Source of the DNA: Sphingomonas sp.
GTDB taxonomy: Bacteria > Pseudomonadota > Alphaproteobacteria > Sphingomonadales > Sphingomonadaceae
Assembly: GCA_013001055.1 (NCBI GenBank)
Contig: JABDNH010000014.1
Location: forward strand, 62,001-126,000
DNA length: 64,000 nt
Reading direction: 5' to 3'
Both the position numbers and the translations under genes were made by a program. The notes below the pieces were generated by a model. That model was not told the origin of the DNA, made no database searches, and worked only from the letters and a program-made list of their open reading frames with translations. Shown here one piece after another: positions 9,431-22,723 of the stretch; position 1 is the first letter of the stretch, and each line of letters begins with the position of its first letter.

Positions 9431-9470
9431 TCTAGCGCGGTGGTAACGCGTCTAGCGCGGTGGTAACGCG
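9431..9470. repeat. Perfect 20-base tandem duplication at the nfeD 3' end
   Basis: The unit TCTAGCGCGGTGGTAACGCG occurs twice back to back, at 9431-9450 and 9451-9470. Each copy encodes the same last residues, DALPPR, plus a stop on the minus strand, but in different frames because 20 is not a multiple of three. The second copy on the minus strand therefore lies after the nfeD stop. It looks like a recent slippage event. Confidence 0.9.
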
Positions 9471-9913
9471 TCGGGACGCTCTACAATCAGGCGTGTGCCC
9501 TGGACATCCTTGATCACCAGCCGCTCGCCCTCGTCGGCATGGAAGTCGCCGCAGGCTGTCCATTCGCCATCGCCCAGCTTCACGCGCCCGTCGCCATCCT
9601 CGATGGCGCGGGTAACGGTAACCTTGCGGCCGATCAGCTGGCGCGACCGCTCGTTGAGCGTACCGTCGTCTTCGCTCACGACGGGGCGGGCGTAGATGCG
9701 CTTGCCAACAAGCACCGAAACCACGCTGTAGATCGCGAACAGGCCAAGCTGTGCCGGCATGCCGAGATCGAAGATCAAGGTGAATGCCCCCGTCGCGATC
9801 GCAGCTGCGCCTAGGAAAACGAGGAAGACGCCCGGTGCCATGAGCTCCAGCGCCAGCAACAACAGTCCGCCGACGAGCCACCAGCCGCCGGGAGGAAGCG
9901 CGTCGAGGCCCAT
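9452..9913 (-). CDS. NfeD-family membrane protein
   Basis: A 153-residue protein with hydrophobic segments near residues 12-33 and 38-75, then a soluble OB-fold domain (SRQLIGRKVTVTRAI to GEWTACGDFHADEGERLVI). NfeD proteins pair with SPFH/stomatin partners in membrane microdomains and quality control. The partner gene is directly upstream, with the stop and start overlapping as TAATG. The last six codons lie in a 20-base tandem duplication. Confidence 0.9.
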   Translation of the reverse strand: MGLDALPPGGWWLVGGLLLLALELMAPGVFLVFLGAAAIATGAFTLIFDLGMPAQLGLFAIYSVVSVLVGKRIYARPVVSEDDGTLNERSRQLIGRKVTVTRAIEDGDGRVKLGDGEWTACGDFHADEGERLVIKDVQGTRLIVERPDALPPR

Positions 9914-10896
9914 TATTCCTTGTCTCCGCGTACCCGCGGAACACCGCGCCGCGGGGTCGGTTCGCTACCGACCGCACTGGCTTTGACGACATGGTCGCCC
10001 AGCGCTTCCTTGGCGATTTCGCCGATACCGCCCAGCGACCCGATGAGCTGCGTCGCTTCGACGGGGAAGAGGATGGTCTTGGCGTTGGGGGAAGTGGCGA
10101 ATTTGCCGATGGCCTCGACATATTTCTGCGCAACGAAATAGTTGATTGCCTGCGCGTCGCCCGCCGCAATGGCAGTCGATACAAGCTCGGTCGCCTTGGC
10201 TTCGGCCTCGGCAAGGCGGATGCGCGCTTCAGCTTCCGCATACGCGGCCTCGCGTTCGCCTTCGGCTTCGAGGATCTGGCTCTGCTTTTGACCCTCGGAA
10301 CGCAGGATTTCCGACTGGCGGTCGCCTTCAGCCTCGAGAATGGCGGCGCGTTTCTCGCGCTCGGCCTTCATCTGGCGTGTCATGGCATTGACGATATCGC
10401 TGGGCGGTCGGATGTCCTTGACCTCCACGCGGGTGATCTTCACGCCCCACGATTCGGTCGCGCTATCGACCACCGACAACAGTCGCGCATTGATCTCGTC
10501 GCGCTTGGAGAGGGTCTCATCGAGATCCATCGAACCCATGACGGTGCGAAGGTTGGTAGTCGAAAGCGCCATGATGGCCGAGTACAGGTCCGAAACCTCA
10601 TACGCCGCCTTGCTGGCTTCCAGCACCTGGAAAAAGACGACGCCGTCGACCGATACCATGGCATTGTCGCGCGTAATGATTTCCTGGCCCGGAATATCAA
10701 CGACCTGCTCCATCATATTGATCTTATGACCAATTCGCTGAACGATGGGCGGCACAAAGTGAAAGCCCGGTTCAGCCGTGCGGGTAAACCTTCCGAAATG
10801 TTCGACCGTGTAGCGATAGCCCTGACGCACGATCTTGATCGACGATGCGACATACAGAACGACGAAGAAGACCAGGACGGCCAGCACTAATTCCAT
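9913..10896 (-). CDS. qmcA: SPFH/band 7 (stomatin-like, QmcA) membrane protein
   Basis: A 327-residue protein with one N-terminal membrane segment (LVLAVLVFFVVLYVA) and a band 7 domain from about residue 20 (VRQGYRYTVEHFGRF, PGQEIITRDNAMVSVDG). A long Ala/Glu-rich coiled coil with EAEGDRQSEILRSEG follows. It would oligomerise at the inner membrane and work with NfeD, probably in FtsH-linked protein quality control. The chosen ATG has GGGGAG six bases upstream; a start ten codons earlier is possible. Confidence 0.9.
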   Translation of the reverse strand: MELVLAVLVFFVVLYVASSIKIVRQGYRYTVEHFGRFTRTAEPGFHFVPPIVQRIGHKINMMEQVVDIPGQEIITRDNAMVSVDGVVFFQVLEASKAAYEVSDLYSAIMALSTTNLRTVMGSMDLDETLSKRDEINARLLSVVDSATESWGVKITRVEVKDIRPPSDIVNAMTRQMKAEREKRAAILEAEGDRQSEILRSEGQKQSQILEAEGEREAAYAEAEARIRLAEAEAKATELVSTAIAAGDAQAINYFVAQKYVEAIGKFATSPNAKTILFPVEATQLIGSLGGIGEIAKEALGDHVVKASAVGSEPTPRRGVPRVRGDKE

Positions 10897-10937
10897 GATT
10901 GACTCCCCAATTGCAGCTGAGGACATGATGCAACCTC

Positions 10938-15018
<4,081 letters not shown>

Positions 15019-15070
15019 GGCTTCCTTTTGCCGTGGCAAGCGGCGGCTGTCACCGCCGATTCTTCACGAT

Positions 15071-16681
15071 TTATCCGCCGCCGGGTGCAGGGGTACCAAG
15101 CGGATCCCTTCGCGGCGAGGTTTTGCCGTGCGCTCCCTTGGGATCCCATTTGATATCGTAGAGGTCGAAGCGGCGATCAGCGAGGTTGCGCACGGTACCT
15201 TCGGCACGCGCCCAACTGAGGTCGGCGAGGTTGACGTCACTGATGGTGAGCGTTTCGACATTTTCGGTGGCTTCGGCGGCGATGCCGTCGCGCGCGAAAG
15301 GAAAGTCGCAGGGCGTCAGGATGCAGCTTTGCGCGTACTGGATGTCCATGTTGTGGACGTTGGGCAGATTGCCGACATTGCCACTCATCACCACGAAGCA
15401 CTGGTTTTCGATGGCACGCGCCTGGCAGCAATAGCGCACCCGCAAATAACCTTGGCGGTTGTCGGTGCAGAAGGGCGTGAAGATGATGCGCGCGCCTTCG
15501 TCGACCAGGCGGCGGGCGAGTTCGGGGAATTCGCTGTCGTAGCAGATGAGCACGCCAATCGGTCCGCAATCGGTCGGGATGGCGTCGATGCGGTCCCCGC
15601 CCTTGATATTCCACCAGTAGCGCTCGTTGGGGGTGGGGTGGATCTTTTCCTGCTCGTGCACCGCACCATCGCGCAGGCAGACGAAGGCGACGTTCTGGAT
15701 ATCGCCATCCTCGGTGCGCGTGGGATGCGATCCACCGATGATGTTGATGTTGTACTTCATCGCCATTTCGGTGAAGGCGTCGCGGATCTGGAGCGTATAC
15801 TCGCTGAGGCGCTCGATCGCCTTTTGCGGGCTTAGCTCTTCCCGCTCGAAGCTTAGCAGCTGGAGCGTGAACAGCTCGGGGAAAAGGATGAAGTCGCTTT
15901 CGTAATCCGACGCAACATCAACGAAGTAGCGGACATTGTCGATAAATTCTTCGAAGTTCTCGACGCTGCGGGCCTGCAGCTGGCAGGCGGCGATGCGAAC
16001 GCTTTCGACGCCGCGCGGCAGACGGAATTTCTTGGGTTGCTCGCGGTCGACATAGGGGTTGCGCCAGACCATGTGGACCGCGTGACCCATCGAGGCTTCG
16101 TCTTCGCGCAGATATGCCTTGAGGACGCCTTGCGGCTCGAACCCGTTGGCAAGCTGGAAGCGGATGACCGGATCATGGATCTCGCCCGCGATGACCTTTT
16201 CGAGATATTCCTGCGGGCCCGAAACGCGGCGGCGCGAGCGACGATAGCGCGGCATGCGTCCGCCAAAGGAAATGCCGGTCAGTTCGAGCTCTTCGGCGAG
16301 CTTGCGGCGGGCTTCGTAGAGACGGCGGCCGATGCGCGTGCCGCGGACATCGGGCGAGACGCACAGTTCATAGCCGTAGAGCCAGTCACCGGTCGGATCG
16401 TGGCGGCTGCCATAACCACCGCCGGTAATTTCGCGCCACGTATGCGGTTCGAGCGCAATCGCGCCGCCGATCCGCATCGAGGCGGCATAGCCGACGACCT
16501 CGTCGTCCAGCACGGCGACGAAACATCCCTCGGGGTAGTTGTTGAGCTGGCCTTGAATTTCGCCGCGCGAATAGGGGACAAAATCCTTGTAGACGCGGGC
16601 GGTGAGGGCGACGATCCCGGAAATGTCCGAGCGCTTGGCCTGGCGCACGTCGAGGCGGGCCTTGGATTTTTGACTGACCAT
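15071..16681 (-). CDS. Fusion of GNAT N-acetyltransferase and carbon-nitrogen hydrolase (nitrilase)
   Basis: A 536-residue two-domain protein. Residues about 10-200 are a GNAT fold (VVGYAASMRIGG, CVSPDVRGTRIGRRLYEARR as acetyl-CoA loop). Residues about 225-520 are a nitrilase-superfamily hydrolase with the full Glu-Lys-Cys triad: Glu in LFPELFTLQ, Lys in QEKIHPTPNE, Cys in VLICYDSEFPE. This fusion is a known bacterial family, but I know of no established substrate; it may acetylate and then hydrolyse an amide. It stands alone, 25 bases after icd in the opposite order. Confidence 0.9.
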   Translation of the reverse strand: MVSQKSKARLDVRQAKRSDISGIVALTARVYKDFVPYSRGEIQGQLNNYPEGCFVAVLDDEVVGYAASMRIGGAIALEPHTWREITGGGYGSRHDPTGDWLYGYELCVSPDVRGTRIGRRLYEARRKLAEELELTGISFGGRMPRYRRSRRRVSGPQEYLEKVIAGEIHDPVIRFQLANGFEPQGVLKAYLREDEASMGHAVHMVWRNPYVDREQPKKFRLPRGVESVRIAACQLQARSVENFEEFIDNVRYFVDVASDYESDFILFPELFTLQLLSFEREELSPQKAIERLSEYTLQIRDAFTEMAMKYNINIIGGSHPTRTEDGDIQNVAFVCLRDGAVHEQEKIHPTPNERYWWNIKGGDRIDAIPTDCGPIGVLICYDSEFPELARRLVDEGARIIFTPFCTDNRQGYLRVRYCCQARAIENQCFVVMSGNVGNLPNVHNMDIQYAQSCILTPCDFPFARDGIAAEATENVETLTISDVNLADLSWARAEGTVRNLADRRFDLYDIKWDPKGAHGKTSPRRDPLGTPAPGGG

Positions 16682-16706
16682 TGTCCGCCCCGATTACTCC
16701 CGTGAG

Positions 16707-17927
16707 TTACGACCAGTTGGCCATGCGCTTTTCGAAGTTCTGTACGATGGCTTCGAAGAATTGTTCCGTGGTCATCCAGGCCTGGTCGGGGCCGATGAGG
16801 ATGGCGAGATCCTTGGTCATCTGGCCGCTTTCGACCGTCTTGATGATGACGTCTTCGAGCGTTTCGGCAAAACGGATCACGTCGGGCGTCTCGTCAAACT
16901 TGCCGCGATACATGAGACCGCGGGTCCAGGCGAAGATCGAGGCGATCGGGTTGGTCGAGGTCGCCTTGCCGGCTTGGTGCTGGCGATAGTGGCGCGTCAC
17001 CGTGCCATGCGCGGCTTCGGCTTCGACCGTCTTGCCGTCGGGCGTCATGAGGACCGAAGTCATGAGGCCGAGCGAGCCGAAGCCCTGCGCGACGGTGTCC
17101 GACTGGACGTCGCCATCATAATTCTTGCAGGCCCAGATGAACTTGCCGTTCCACTTGAGCGCCGAGGCGACCATGTCATCGATCAGGCGGTGCTGATATT
17201 CAATACCCGCTTCGGCGAACTTGTCCTTGAATTCACTGTCGAAAACTTCCTGGAACAGATCCTTGAAGCGGCCGTCATAGGCCTTGAGAATGGTGTTCTT
17301 GGTCGATAGGTAAACCGGCCATTTCCGGTCGAGCCCGTAATTCATGCAGGCGCGCGCGAAATCGCGGATGCTGTCATCATGGTTGTACATGCCCATGGCG
17401 ACGCCGGCTTCGGGGAAGTCGTGTACGACCTTTTCAATGACTTCGCCGTCTTCGCCGACGAATTTCATCGTCAGCTGGCCAGGGCCGGGGACGAGGAAGT
17501 CGGTGGCGCGATACTGGTCGCCGAAGGCGTGACGGCCGACCACGATGGGGTCGGTCCAGCCCGGCACAAGCCGAGGGACATTGTCGATGACGATGGGTTC
17601 GCGGAAGACAACGCCGCCAAGGATGTTGCGGATGGTGCCGTTGGGCGAGCGCCACATCTTCTTGAGGTCGAATTCCTCGACGCGCTGTTCGTCGGGCGTG
17701 ATGGTGGCGCATTTGACGCCGACACCATGCTTCTTGATCGCTTCGGCGGCATCGATGGTGATCTGGTCGTCGGTTTCGTCGCGCTTCTCGATCGAGAGAT
17801 CGTAGCTGATGAGATCGATATCGAGATAAGGGGCGATCAGCCGGTCCTTGATCCAGTCCCAGATGATGCGGGTCATTTCATCGCCGTTCAGCTCGACGAC
17901 GGGGTTTTTGACCTTGATCTTTTCCAT
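16707..17927 (-). CDS. icd: Isocitrate dehydrogenase (NADP+)
   Basis: A 406-residue enzyme of the eukaryote-like/alphaproteobacterial class of isocitrate dehydrogenases, acting in the TCA cycle. It shows [16 protein letters not shown] at the start, [14 protein letters not shown] (substrate-binding serine), [13 protein letters not shown] with metal-binding aspartates, and [12 protein letters not shown] for NADP. Length is normal. It has its own upstream region of 134 bases shared with the divergent psd gene. Confidence 0.96.
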   Translation of the reverse strand: MEKIKVKNPVVELNGDEMTRIIWDWIKDRLIAPYLDIDLISYDLSIEKRDETDDQITIDAAEAIKKHGVGVKCATITPDEQRVEEFDLKKMWRSPNGTIRNILGGVVFREPIVIDNVPRLVPGWTDPIVVGRHAFGDQYRATDFLVPGPGQLTMKFVGEDGEVIEKVVHDFPEAGVAMGMYNHDDSIRDFARACMNYGLDRKWPVYLSTKNTILKAYDGRFKDLFQEVFDSEFKDKFAEAGIEYQHRLIDDMVASALKWNGKFIWACKNYDGDVQSDTVAQGFGSLGLMTSVLMTPDGKTVEAEAAHGTVTRHYRQHQAGKATSTNPIASIFAWTRGLMYRGKFDETPDVIRFAETLEDVIIKTVESGQMTKDLAILIGPDQAWMTTEQFFEAIVQNFEKRMANWS

Positions 17928-17965
17928 GATGATTCCTGCTGGTTCGAATGTGAATGTTGGCGTGT

Positions 17966-17994
17966 CGCTTACGGCTGCGCGGGGCTTTTCGCAA
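17966..17994 (-). promoter_or_regulatory. Possible sigma-70-type promoter for icd
   Basis: On the minus strand TTGCGA (17994-17989) and TAAGCG (17971-17966) are 17 bases apart, about 40 bases before the icd ATG. The -10 match is modest. Confidence 0.35.
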
Positions 17995-18061
17995 CCGGTC
18001 GAGGGGCTCGATCATTGAACAGGTGATTGTTTCTCAGCTTTCCGCGCCCTAAGGAGCGCTC

Positions 18062-18796
18062 ATGTCCGAACTCAAAGATCCCGACAGCCATCTGACCGCC
18101 GTCAAATGGCGCTTTCCCTCGGTTCATCCCGAAGGCCGCAAATTCGTCATCATCTCGGCCGCCCTCACGCTGCTGCTTTTCTGGTTGCTGCCCGACCTTT
18201 TCGGGTGGCTGTTCGTTGGCATCACCATCTGGGTCGCGGCGTTCTTCCGCGATCCGATGCGCACCACGCCGCTGGGGCCAAAGGTCGTGATTGCCCCCGC
18301 TGACGGATTGGTCACAATGATCACCAAGGTACCGCCGCCGCCCGAGTTGGCGGAAGAAGGCGGGCTGACCGATCCGGAATATACGCGCGTCTCGATTTTC
18401 ATGAGCGTGTTCGACGTGCATATCAATCGCTCGCCGATTGCCGGCACCATTCGCAAGATCGCCTATATTCCGGGCGCCTTCCTTAACGCCGACCTCGACA
18501 AGGCGAGCGAGGATAACGAGCGACAGCATTTCCTCGTCGAGCGCGAGGATGGCGTAAAGGTCGGCTTCACCCAGATTGCGGGCCTGATTGCGCGGCGTAT
18601 CCTGACCGATCGCAAGGAGGGCGACGTCGTGGAGGCGGGCGAACGCGTCGGCCTTATCCGTTTCGGTAGCCGCGTCGATGTCTATCTTCCGATGGGGACG
18701 GGCAGCCGCGTGCTGCTTGGCCAGCGCACTATTGCCGGCGAAACCGTGATCGCGGAACTTGGCTTGGACAAGGCGCTGCCGGGGCGTAGCGCGTGA
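18062..18796 (+). CDS. psd: Phosphatidylserine decarboxylase proenzyme
   Basis: A 244-residue short-form decarboxylase that makes phosphatidylethanolamine. A hydrophobic N-terminal part (two segments near residues 30-62) anchors it to the membrane. The self-cleavage site that generates the pyruvoyl group is Gly-Ser in [13 protein letters not shown] near residue 205. SPADGLV-like [10 protein letters not shown] and the conserved [13 protein letters not shown] are present. It overlaps pssA by four bases (GTGA), so the two steps of PE synthesis are coupled. Confidence 0.95.
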   Translation: MSELKDPDSHLTAVKWRFPSVHPEGRKFVIISAALTLLLFWLLPDLFGWLFVGITIWVAAFFRDPMRTTPLGPKVVIAPADGLVTMITKVPPPPELAEEGGLTDPEYTRVSIFMSVFDVHINRSPIAGTIRKIAYIPGAFLNADLDKASEDNERQHFLVEREDGVKVGFTQIAGLIARRILTDRKEGDVVEAGERVGLIRFGSRVDVYLPMGTGSRVLLGQRTIAGETVIAELGLDKALPGRSA

Positions 18797-19575
18797 GCGA
18801 TCCCGCCGCCGACGACATCAAGCCGGGGCGCGGCCTGCCTTTCAGGGCGTTGGCGCCCAATGCGATTACCGCTGCGGCGCTCTGCCTCGGCCTGACGGGT
18901 ATCCGTTTCGCGGTCGATGGCAACTGGGAAGTGACGCTCTATTGCATCATCGGCGCCGGCGTTCTCGACGGTCTCGACGGGCGTATCGCGCGCTTGCTGC
19001 GCGCTGCCAGTCGCTTTGGTGCCGAACTCGACAGCCTGTCGGACAATATCGCTTTCGGCGTTGCGCCGGCGCTGATCCTCTTCCTCTGGTCGCTCCAATA
19101 TGCGCCCAAGTTCGGTTGGATTGCGAGTCTGGCTCTGGCAGTCACCTGTGCGCTTCGTCTGGCGCGCTTCAATGCGCGCATCGATGCCGACGACCAGCCG
19201 CATAAGTCGGCAGGCTTCAATACGGGCGTACCCGCACCGACCGGTGCGGGTCTCGCCTTCGTTCCAATGTACCTGTGGCTTCTGACCGAGCAGGACATCT
19301 TTCGCGAATGGTTCGTCGTGATGCCTTGGGTGCTTTTCGTGGCGCTGCTGATGATTAGCTCAATCGCGACGTACAGCTGGACCTCGCTACGTTTGCGCCG
19401 GTCCTGGCGCATTCCGGCACTTGCAGGTGTAGGCCTACTGGTCGGTGCTCTGATCACCGCGCCGTGGCTTACACTGTTGGCGATTAGCGCGGTTTATCTG
19501 GCGCTACTTCCGTTCAGCATCGCCAGCTATGGCCGGGTCAAGCGGCGGCGCGCAGATCGCCTTTCCGCGGGTTGA
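18793..19575 (+). CDS. pssA: CDP-diacylglycerol--serine O-phosphatidyltransferase
   Basis: A 260-residue integral membrane enzyme of the CDP-alcohol phosphatidyltransferase family. The signature [26 protein letters not shown] contains the Asp-Gly-x-x-Ala-Arg and Gly-x-x-x-Asp-x-x-x-Asp motif near residues 57-82, here quoted only to name the motif in part: DGRIARLL and GAELDSLSD. It makes phosphatidylserine for Psd. GTG start overlaps the psd stop. The 3' end overlaps the convergent small membrane-protein gene by 38 bases. Confidence 0.94.
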   Translation: MSDPAADDIKPGRGLPFRALAPNAITAAALCLGLTGIRFAVDGNWEVTLYCIIGAGVLDGLDGRIARLLRAASRFGAELDSLSDNIAFGVAPALILFLWSLQYAPKFGWIASLALAVTCALRLARFNARIDADDQPHKSAGFNTGVPAPTGAGLAFVPMYLWLLTEQDIFREWFVVMPWVLFVALLMISSIATYSWTSLRLRRSWRIPALAGVGLLVGALITAPWLTLLAISAVYLALLPFSIASYGRVKRRRADRLSAG

Positions 19576-19777
19576 AATTGGCCGCGAGCGGGGCGGGGGA
19601 TGCGCCCGCCCGCGGCAGCCAACGTACCGTCACCGTCACAGGGGCATGTTGACCCGCAGCCTTGAGCGACCGACCCTGGAGCGCAGCCCGTATCTTGGCC
19701 CCGTCGTGGCGCCAGATATGAGCAAAAAGGACAGTCAGGCCGAGGGAAATTGCGGCGAACAGCAGGCTGGCGATCAT
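19538..19777 (-). CDS. Small single-pass membrane protein behind two LexA-type boxes; function unknown
   Basis: A 79-residue protein I cannot assign to a family. Residues about 2-21 form one transmembrane helix (IASLLFAAISLGLTVLF). A short basic stretch follows (RHDGAKIRAAL), then an Ala/Pro-rich tail. ATG 19777 has GGAG six bases upstream; a TTG four codons earlier is possible. Two perfect GTTC-N7-GTTC boxes, the alphaproteobacterial LexA operator, lie 28 to 67 bases upstream. Size, topology and inferred SOS control recall small division inhibitors such as SidA of Caulobacter, but there is no evident sequence match. Function is an inference. Confidence 0.7.
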   Translation of the reverse strand: MIASLLFAAISLGLTVLFAHIWRHDGAKIRAALQGRSLKAAGQHAPVTVTVRWLPRAGASPAPLAANFNPRKGDLRAAA

Positions 19778-19804
19778 CGGAGTCTCCAAAAATTCATCGT
19801 TGTC

Positions 19805-19844
19805 GTTCTGTCTTTGTTCTCATGCATTAGTTCCACTTTTGTTC
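19805..19844 (-). promoter_or_regulatory. Two tandem LexA (SOS) boxes of the alphaproteobacterial type
   Basis: On the plus strand GTTC-tgtcttt-GTTC occupies 19805-19819 and GTTC-cactttt-GTTC occupies 19830-19844; both are perfect matches to GTTC-N7-GTTC with T-rich spacers. On the minus strand, a TTGACA -35-like hexamer at 19856-19851 lies just before them, so bound LexA would cover the promoter of the small membrane-protein gene. No convincing -10 hexamer was found at 17 bases (GAACTA). Confidence 0.75.
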
Positions 19845-19920
19845 TCATCTTGTCAAGCGTCTTGTCCAAAATGGAGGTAAGCGCTTGTGCGGGCGCGAGA
19901 ATTTACGCGTGAATATCTGC

Positions 19921-19949
19921 TTGTAACGAACGCCCTTACGCGTTAGAGG
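19921..19949 (+). promoter_or_regulatory. Candidate promoter for rpsB-tsf
   Basis: TTGTAA at 19921-19926 and TAGAGG at 19944-19949 are 17 bases apart, giving a leader of about 85 bases before rpsB. A similar pair (TTGTCA, TAGGGA) precedes rpmE in this window. The leader contains a purine-rich AAGGAGAAAG ribosome site but no structure I could recognise as an S2 autoregulatory element. Confidence 0.45.
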
Positions 19950-20041
19950 CGCGCCCATCTCGCAGACAGAGCCACCATACCGGTGCTTTCCGCAAGGGAG
20001 GTTACAGGCACTGTCGAGGTTGAACCGGAAGGAGAAAGACT

Positions 20042-20794
20042 ATGGCGACCAATGTCGTCACGATGCAGCAATTGCTAGAAGCCGGATCGCATTTCGGCCA
20101 CCAGACCCACCGTTGGAACCCGCGCATGAAGCCGTACATCTTCGGCGCGCGCAACGGCGTTCACATCATCGACCTGTCGCAGACCGTGCCGCTTTTCGCG
20201 CGTGCGCTTGATTTTGTGCAGCAGACCACGGCGCGGGGCGGCAAGGTCCTGTTCGTCGGCACCAAGCGCCAGGCGTCGGAAGCCGTCGCCGAAGCAGCGG
20301 CCAGCTGCGGCCAGTACTTCGTCAACCACCGTTGGCTCGGCGGCATGCTGACCAACTGGAAAACGATTTCGAACTCGATCAAGCGCCTCAAGACGCTGGA
20401 AGAGCAGCTGTCGGGTGACACTGCCGGCCTGACCAAGAAGGAAGTGCTCCAGCTGACGCGTGAGCGCGACAAGCTCGAGAAGAGCCTTGGCGGCATCCGC
20501 GACATGGGCGGCTTGCCCGATGTCATGTTCGTCATCGACACCAACAAGGAAGAGCTGGCCGTCAAGGAAGCCAACGTCCTCGGTATTCCGGTCATCGCGG
20601 TGCTCGATTCCAACTCGGATCCCAACGGCATTGCCTTCCCGGTTCCGGGTAACGACGATGCCAGCCGCGCCATCCGCCTCTACAGCGATGCCATTGCCAA
20701 TGCCGTAAAGATCGGCCGCGGCGACCAGGCAGCTGCTTCGGGCGAAGACATCGGCGCGATGGAAAATCCGCCGGCCGAAGCCGCGACCGCCTAA
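20042..20794 (+). CDS. rpsB: 30S ribosomal protein S2
   Basis: A 250-residue S2 with the family blocks [17 protein letters not shown] near the start, [26 protein letters not shown] and [13 protein letters not shown] non-conserved acidic/Ala-rich tail closes the protein. It is the first gene of the rightward rpsB-tsf-pyrH-frr run. A strong GGAGAAAG site lies about six bases ahead of the ATG. Confidence 0.97.
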   Translation: MATNVVTMQQLLEAGSHFGHQTHRWNPRMKPYIFGARNGVHIIDLSQTVPLFARALDFVQQTTARGGKVLFVGTKRQASEAVAEAAASCGQYFVNHRWLGGMLTNWKTISNSIKRLKTLEEQLSGDTAGLTKKEVLQLTRERDKLEKSLGGIRDMGGLPDVMFVIDTNKEELAVKEANVLGIPVIAVLDSNSDPNGIAFPVPGNDDASRAIRLYSDAIANAVKIGRGDQAAASGEDIGAMENPPAEAATA

Positions 20795-20842
20795 CCGGAC
20801 GGTCTTGTCGCCTGGTTCGGGCGACACCAGATAGAGGGTAAC

Positions 20843-20868
20843 GGCCGGCGCCAAACTTGGCGTCGGCC
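20843..20868 (+). terminator. Hairpin between rpsB and tsf
   Basis: GGCCGGCGCCA and TGGCGTCGGCC form an eleven-base-pair stem with one G-T pair around a four-base loop, followed by CTTTCCC. It could attenuate transcription from rpsB into tsf. Confidence 0.5.
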
Positions 20869-20934
20869 CTTTCCCGTAAAAACTCCCCAGAAGACCTCGC
20901 GAAATACAGGCGGGGCGATGAAAGGAATAGCGAC

Positions 20935-21855
20935 ATGGCAATCTCTGCCGCTCAGGTGAAGGAACTGCGCGATCGTTCGGGCGCAGGCATGATGGACTGC
21001 AAGAAGGCGTTGGCCGAAACCGACGGTGACATCGAAGCCGCGGTCGATTGGCTGCGGACCAAGGGTCTCGCCGCCGCCGCCAAGAAGTCCGGCCGTACCG
21101 CGGCCGAAGGTCTCGTCGGCGTTGCCGTCGACGGCACCAACGGCGCTGTCGTCGAGGTGAACTCGGAAACCGACTTCGTTGCCAAGAATGACAAGTTTCA
21201 GGAATTTGTCGGCCAGGTCGCCGAGCTCGCTCTCCAGGCCGATGGGGACATCGAAAAGCTCCAGGGCATGCAGATGGCCTCGGGCGGTTCGGTCGAGGAA
21301 GTGCTCACCGACAACATCGCGACGATCGGCGAGAACCAGTCTCTGCGCCGTACTGCCACTGTCTCGGTAAACGAGGGCGCGATTGTCAGCTATGTGCATA
21401 ATGCCGTGGCTCCCAACATGGGCAAGATCGGCGTTCTCGTTGCGCTGGAAAGCAGTGCCGACACCGCAGCGCTCGAAGCATTGGGCAAACAGATCGCGAT
21501 GCACATCGCTGCTGCCAACCCGCAGGCGCTCGATGCCGACGGGCTCGACCCCGAGATGATTGCGCGCGAGCGTGAGATCGCCAAGGCGAAGGCAATCGAA
21601 AGCGGCAAGCCCGAGAACATCGCTGAGAAGATGGTCGAAGGTGGCATCGCCAAGTTCAAGAAGGAAAACGCCCTGCTCTCGCAGCTGTTCGTGATCGACG
21701 GCAAGACACCTGTCGCCGACGTGATTGCGGCTGCCGGCAAGGATGCGGGCGCCGAAATCAAGCTGACGGCTTACGAGCGCTTCCAGCTCGGTGAAGGCAT
21801 CGAGAAGGAAGAAAGCGACTTTGCCGCCGAGGTGGCTGCAGCCGCCGGCCAGTAA
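20935..21855 (+). CDS. tsf: Translation elongation factor Ts
   Basis: A 306-residue EF-Ts that recycles EF-Tu-GDP. The N-terminal UBA-like domain ([22 protein letters not shown]) is quoted in part as [19 protein letters not shown], followed by [13 protein letters not shown], the core signature that contacts EF-Tu. The open frame starts 26 codons earlier but MAISAAQVK is the family N-terminus. A good terminator follows 24 bases after the stop. Confidence 0.96.
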   Translation: MAISAAQVKELRDRSGAGMMDCKKALAETDGDIEAAVDWLRTKGLAAAAKKSGRTAAEGLVGVAVDGTNGAVVEVNSETDFVAKNDKFQEFVGQVAELALQADGDIEKLQGMQMASGGSVEEVLTDNIATIGENQSLRRTATVSVNEGAIVSYVHNAVAPNMGKIGVLVALESSADTAALEALGKQIAMHIAAANPQALDADGLDPEMIAREREIAKAKAIESGKPENIAEKMVEGGIAKFKKENALLSQLFVIDGKTPVADVIAAAGKDAGAEIKLTAYERFQLGEGIEKEESDFAAEVAAAAGQ

Positions 21856-21878
21856 CAATTTTTCTCAAGTGACAATGT

Positions 21879-21914
21879 GGGGCGCATTCCGATACCGGGA
21901 TGCGCCCCTTTTTT
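21879..21914 (+). terminator. Rho-independent terminator after tsf
   Basis: GGGGCGCAT (21879-21887) pairs with ATGCGCCCC (21900-21908); inner CC-GG pairs extend the stem. Six T residues follow. It separates rpsB-tsf from pyrH-frr, though some read-through is likely. Confidence 0.85.
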
Positions 21915-21994
21915 GTGAGAATTCTTGGCTATCCGCCCTTGGCAGTAGGGCAGGGCGGGCCTAAACAACTTTCCCAGTCCGACACGGAGATTTC

Positions 21995-22717
21995 ATGACG
22001 CGCCCCCATTTCGATCGCATCCTTTTGAAGCTGTCTGGCGAAGTGCTGATGGGCAAGGGCGAATTCGGCATCGATCCCGACATGGTCGGCCGCATGGCGC
22101 AGGAGATCGCTGACGCCAAGAATGCGGGGCACGAGCTGTGCATCGTGGTCGGTGGCGGCAATATCTTCCGCGGCATCGCCGGCGCGGCCAAGGGTTTCGA
22201 CCGCGCCAGCGCCGATTACATGGGCATGCTTGCGACCGTGATGAATGCGCTGGCGCTGCAGAACGCGCTCGAGAAGATCGGCGTCGATACCCGTGTCCAG
22301 TCGGCAATTCCGATGGCCAGCGTGTGCGAGCCCTATATCCGTCGTCGCGCCGTGCGGCACATGGAAAAGGGGCGCATCGTCATATTCGCCGCGGGCACGG
22401 GCAATCCCTATTTCACCACTGATACGGCCGCCGCGCTGCGCGCTGCCGAAATGGGATGCAACGCTTTGTTCAAGGGGACCAGCGTCGATGGTGTCTACAG
22501 CGCCGACCCCAAGAGCGATCCCGACGCGACGCGCTATGACAGTGTCAGCTTCGGCGAGGTTTTATCGAACAATTTGAAGGTCATGGATGCCGCTGCGGTG
22601 GCGCTGTGCCGTGACAACAACATCCCGATTGTCGTCTTCAATATCCGCGAACAGGGCAATATGGCCGATGTTCTGGGCGGTGATGGCATTGCGACGATCG
22701 TCAAGAACAAGGAGTAG
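21995..22717 (+). CDS. pyrH: Uridylate kinase
   Basis: A 240-residue amino-acid-kinase-fold UMP kinase. It shows [15 protein letters not shown] at the start, [27 protein letters not shown] and [20 protein letters not shown], quoted here in parts. It makes UDP for RNA, DNA and cell-wall precursors. It lies six bases ahead of frr. Confidence 0.96.
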   Translation: MTRPHFDRILLKLSGEVLMGKGEFGIDPDMVGRMAQEIADAKNAGHELCIVVGGGNIFRGIAGAAKGFDRASADYMGMLATVMNALALQNALEKIGVDTRVQSAIPMASVCEPYIRRRAVRHMEKGRIVIFAAGTGNPYFTTDTAAALRAAEMGCNALFKGTSVDGVYSADPKSDPDATRYDSVSFGEVLSNNLKVMDAAAVALCRDNNIPIVVFNIREQGNMADVLGGDGIATIVKNKE

Positions 22718-22723
22718 GGGCTT

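Noticed and set aside
9431-9470. The 20-base repeat as an attachment site or start of a repeat array
   Set aside because: Only two adjacent copies, inside a gene end, with no mobile genes around.
19805-20041. The LexA boxes as regulators of rpsB
   Set aside because: They are nearly 200 bases upstream of rpsB and ahead of its likely promoter, but only 28-67 bases from the small gene start and next to its -35.
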